Shown in pieces: positions 32,471-32,899 of a stretch of 32,899 bases of DNA. The stretch is from assembly GCA_900541575.1 (NCBI GenBank), contig UQKO01000025.1:1-32899 (forward strand). The letters are read 5' to 3'. The position numbers and the translations under genes were made by a program. This DNA comes from an uncultured Prevotella sp. GTDB taxonomy: Bacteria; Bacteroidota; Bacteroidia; Bacteroidales; Bacteroidaceae. Position 1 is the first letter of the stretch, and every line of letters begins with the position of its first letter. The notes under the pieces are model-generated. The model had not been told where the DNA came from. It saw only the letters and a list, made by a program, of their open reading frames with translations, and ran no database searches.

Positions 32471-32554
32471 AAATCCACAACTCCATAAAAAAGCAAAGTA
32501 AACTGAAACCTATCTGTTTTCATACACTTTGCTTTTTTATGGAGTTGTGGGTTT
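32471..32554. terminator. Very long bidirectional hairpin after metH
   Basis: Two arms of 25 bases (32475-32499 and 32526-32550) are perfect inverted repeats, CCACAACTCC... against ...GGAGTTGTGG. They extend to 29 pairs with one G-T and three A-T pairs. Each arm contains a run of A6/T6. The loop is 26 bases. It begins about 40 bases after the metH stop and ends 15 bases before the next small ORF. Confidence 0.8.
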
Positions 32555-32569
32555 TATATATTAAAAGAA

Positions 32570-32662
32570 ATGGAAAACCTGAATGATACGGAACGTGTTA
32601 AAGCTGAAGAGTATTGGGCACGGATGCAAGAAGAAGGTAAGACGAATGACGGGAATGATTAA
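32570..32662 (+). CDS. Hypothetical 30-residue protein
   Basis: The frame from ATG 32570 (MENLNDTERVKAEEYWARMQ...) encodes 30 residues, acidic and helix-forming in the first two thirds, with a polar tail. It overlaps the start of the next small ORF by a few codons, the arrangement seen in translationally coupled pairs, which is the main reason to believe it is real. It begins 15 bases after the metH terminator and has no recognisable promoter. I do not recognise the product. Confidence 0.4.
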   Translation: MENLNDTERVKAEEYWARMQEEGKTNDGND

Positions 32663-32798
32663 GCGATGCACAGATCTTTACGAACAGCTGACCCGCTGCT
32701 CTTTGTTCGACAAAAGACAAAATCTTACGATTCGTGAAACTCGCCTCATCGTGGATTATTTAGGCCTTCCGGAAGGTTGCTTTGACGATGAAGATTAA
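32646..32798 (+). CDS. Hypothetical 50-residue protein
   Basis: The frame from ATG 32646 (MTGMIKRCTDLYEQL) gives 50 residues; M4 at 32655 is a possible start that overlaps the previous stop more tightly. It is basic at the start, contains TIRETRLIVDYLGLPEGC and ends with the acidic FDDED. An upstream in-frame start at 32583 lies inside the 30-residue ORF and gives a basic extension of different character, so it is not preferred. A perfect 12-base palindrome CCTTCCGGAAGG lies in the gene at 32765-32776. Bicistronic arrangement and size would fit a toxin-antitoxin or other accessory pair, but no family is recognised. Confidence 0.45.
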   Translation: MTGMIKRCTDLYEQLTRCSLFDKRQNLTIRETRLIVDYLGLPEGCFDDED

Positions 32799-32827
32799 GC
32801 TGTTTCTACGACCTAAATCTTAGTACT

Positions 32828-32896
32828 CTAACGATGAAGATCATTAGGTGCTAACGATGAAGACCGATAGGTGCTAACGATGAAGACCGTTAGACT
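32828..32896 (+). repeat. 23-base tandem repeat at the window edge
   Basis: Three copies of CTAACGATGAAGAYCRWTAG plus GTG-type ends occur at 32828-32850, 32851-32873 and 32874 to about 32896. The third copy holds the inverted repeat CTAACG-N8-CGTTAG. The core ACGATGAAGA also matches the last codons of the preceding small ORF (GACGATGAAGATTAAG). The array may continue beyond the window. Confidence 0.8.
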
Positions 32897-32899
32897 CTA

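Noticed and set aside
32828..32896. CRISPR array
   Set aside because: The copies are directly adjacent without spacers, so this is a simple tandem repeat.

Overview
The window is chromosomal DNA from a member of the Bacteroidales, most likely a Prevotella-like bacterium. Supporting evidence: a single-chain MurF-Alr fusion, a FadL-type (OmpP1) outer-membrane protein, BspA-like leucine-rich-repeat remnants, a GSCFA protein, META-domain lipoprotein, an IS4-family element of the Bacteroides type, and several promoters of the Bacteroidetes form TTTG-N19-21-TAnnTTTG. No rRNA, tRNA or CRISPR array was seen. All assignments are from reading the sequence; no database search was run.

Layout. Positions 1-3167 are a decaying, A+T-rich accessory patch: a frameshifted TOTE-type primase gene, a truncated AlbA_2/RecG-like gene, an internally deleted and end-truncated IS4 element, and an internally deleted leucine-rich-repeat gene. 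From 3164 to about 14658 every intact gene is on the minus strand: two uncharacterised exported proteins, a small exported repeat protein, an NtrC-family regulator with its hybrid histidine kinase, a FolB-HAD fusion, a B12-dependent ribonucleotide reductase and a YfcE-like phosphodiesterase. A divergent promoter region lies at about 14.7-14.85 kb. From 14863 to the end all genes are on the plus strand: GSCFA protein, MurF-Alr, a long intergenic region with a candidate structured RNA, a W/Y/G-rich exported protein, a FadL-like porin, a META lipoprotein, EttA, an exported esterase, two LysM cell-wall hydrolases, MetF, MetH, and two tiny overlapping ORFs followed by a tandem repeat.

The most interesting unit is at 5.4-10.2 kb. 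A hybrid kinase (H354, D659, Hpt H789) and an NtrC-type activator with an intact GAFTGA loop are followed on the same strand by a 35-bp near-perfect palindrome, then a textbook sigma-54 promoter (TGGCACG-N4-TTGC), a 112-residue exported protein built of three DTVVPxDT repeats, and a strong terminator. Read together, this is a self-contained two-component/sigma-54 circuit whose neighbouring output is an undescribed small repeat protein.

The second notable item is a single-chain fusion of dihydroneopterin aldolase with a complete HAD phosphatase. It could supply the poorly defined dephosphorylation step just before the aldolase in folate synthesis. It sits in a window that also carries MetF, MetH and NrdJ, so one-carbon and cobalamin-dependent metabolism is well represented.
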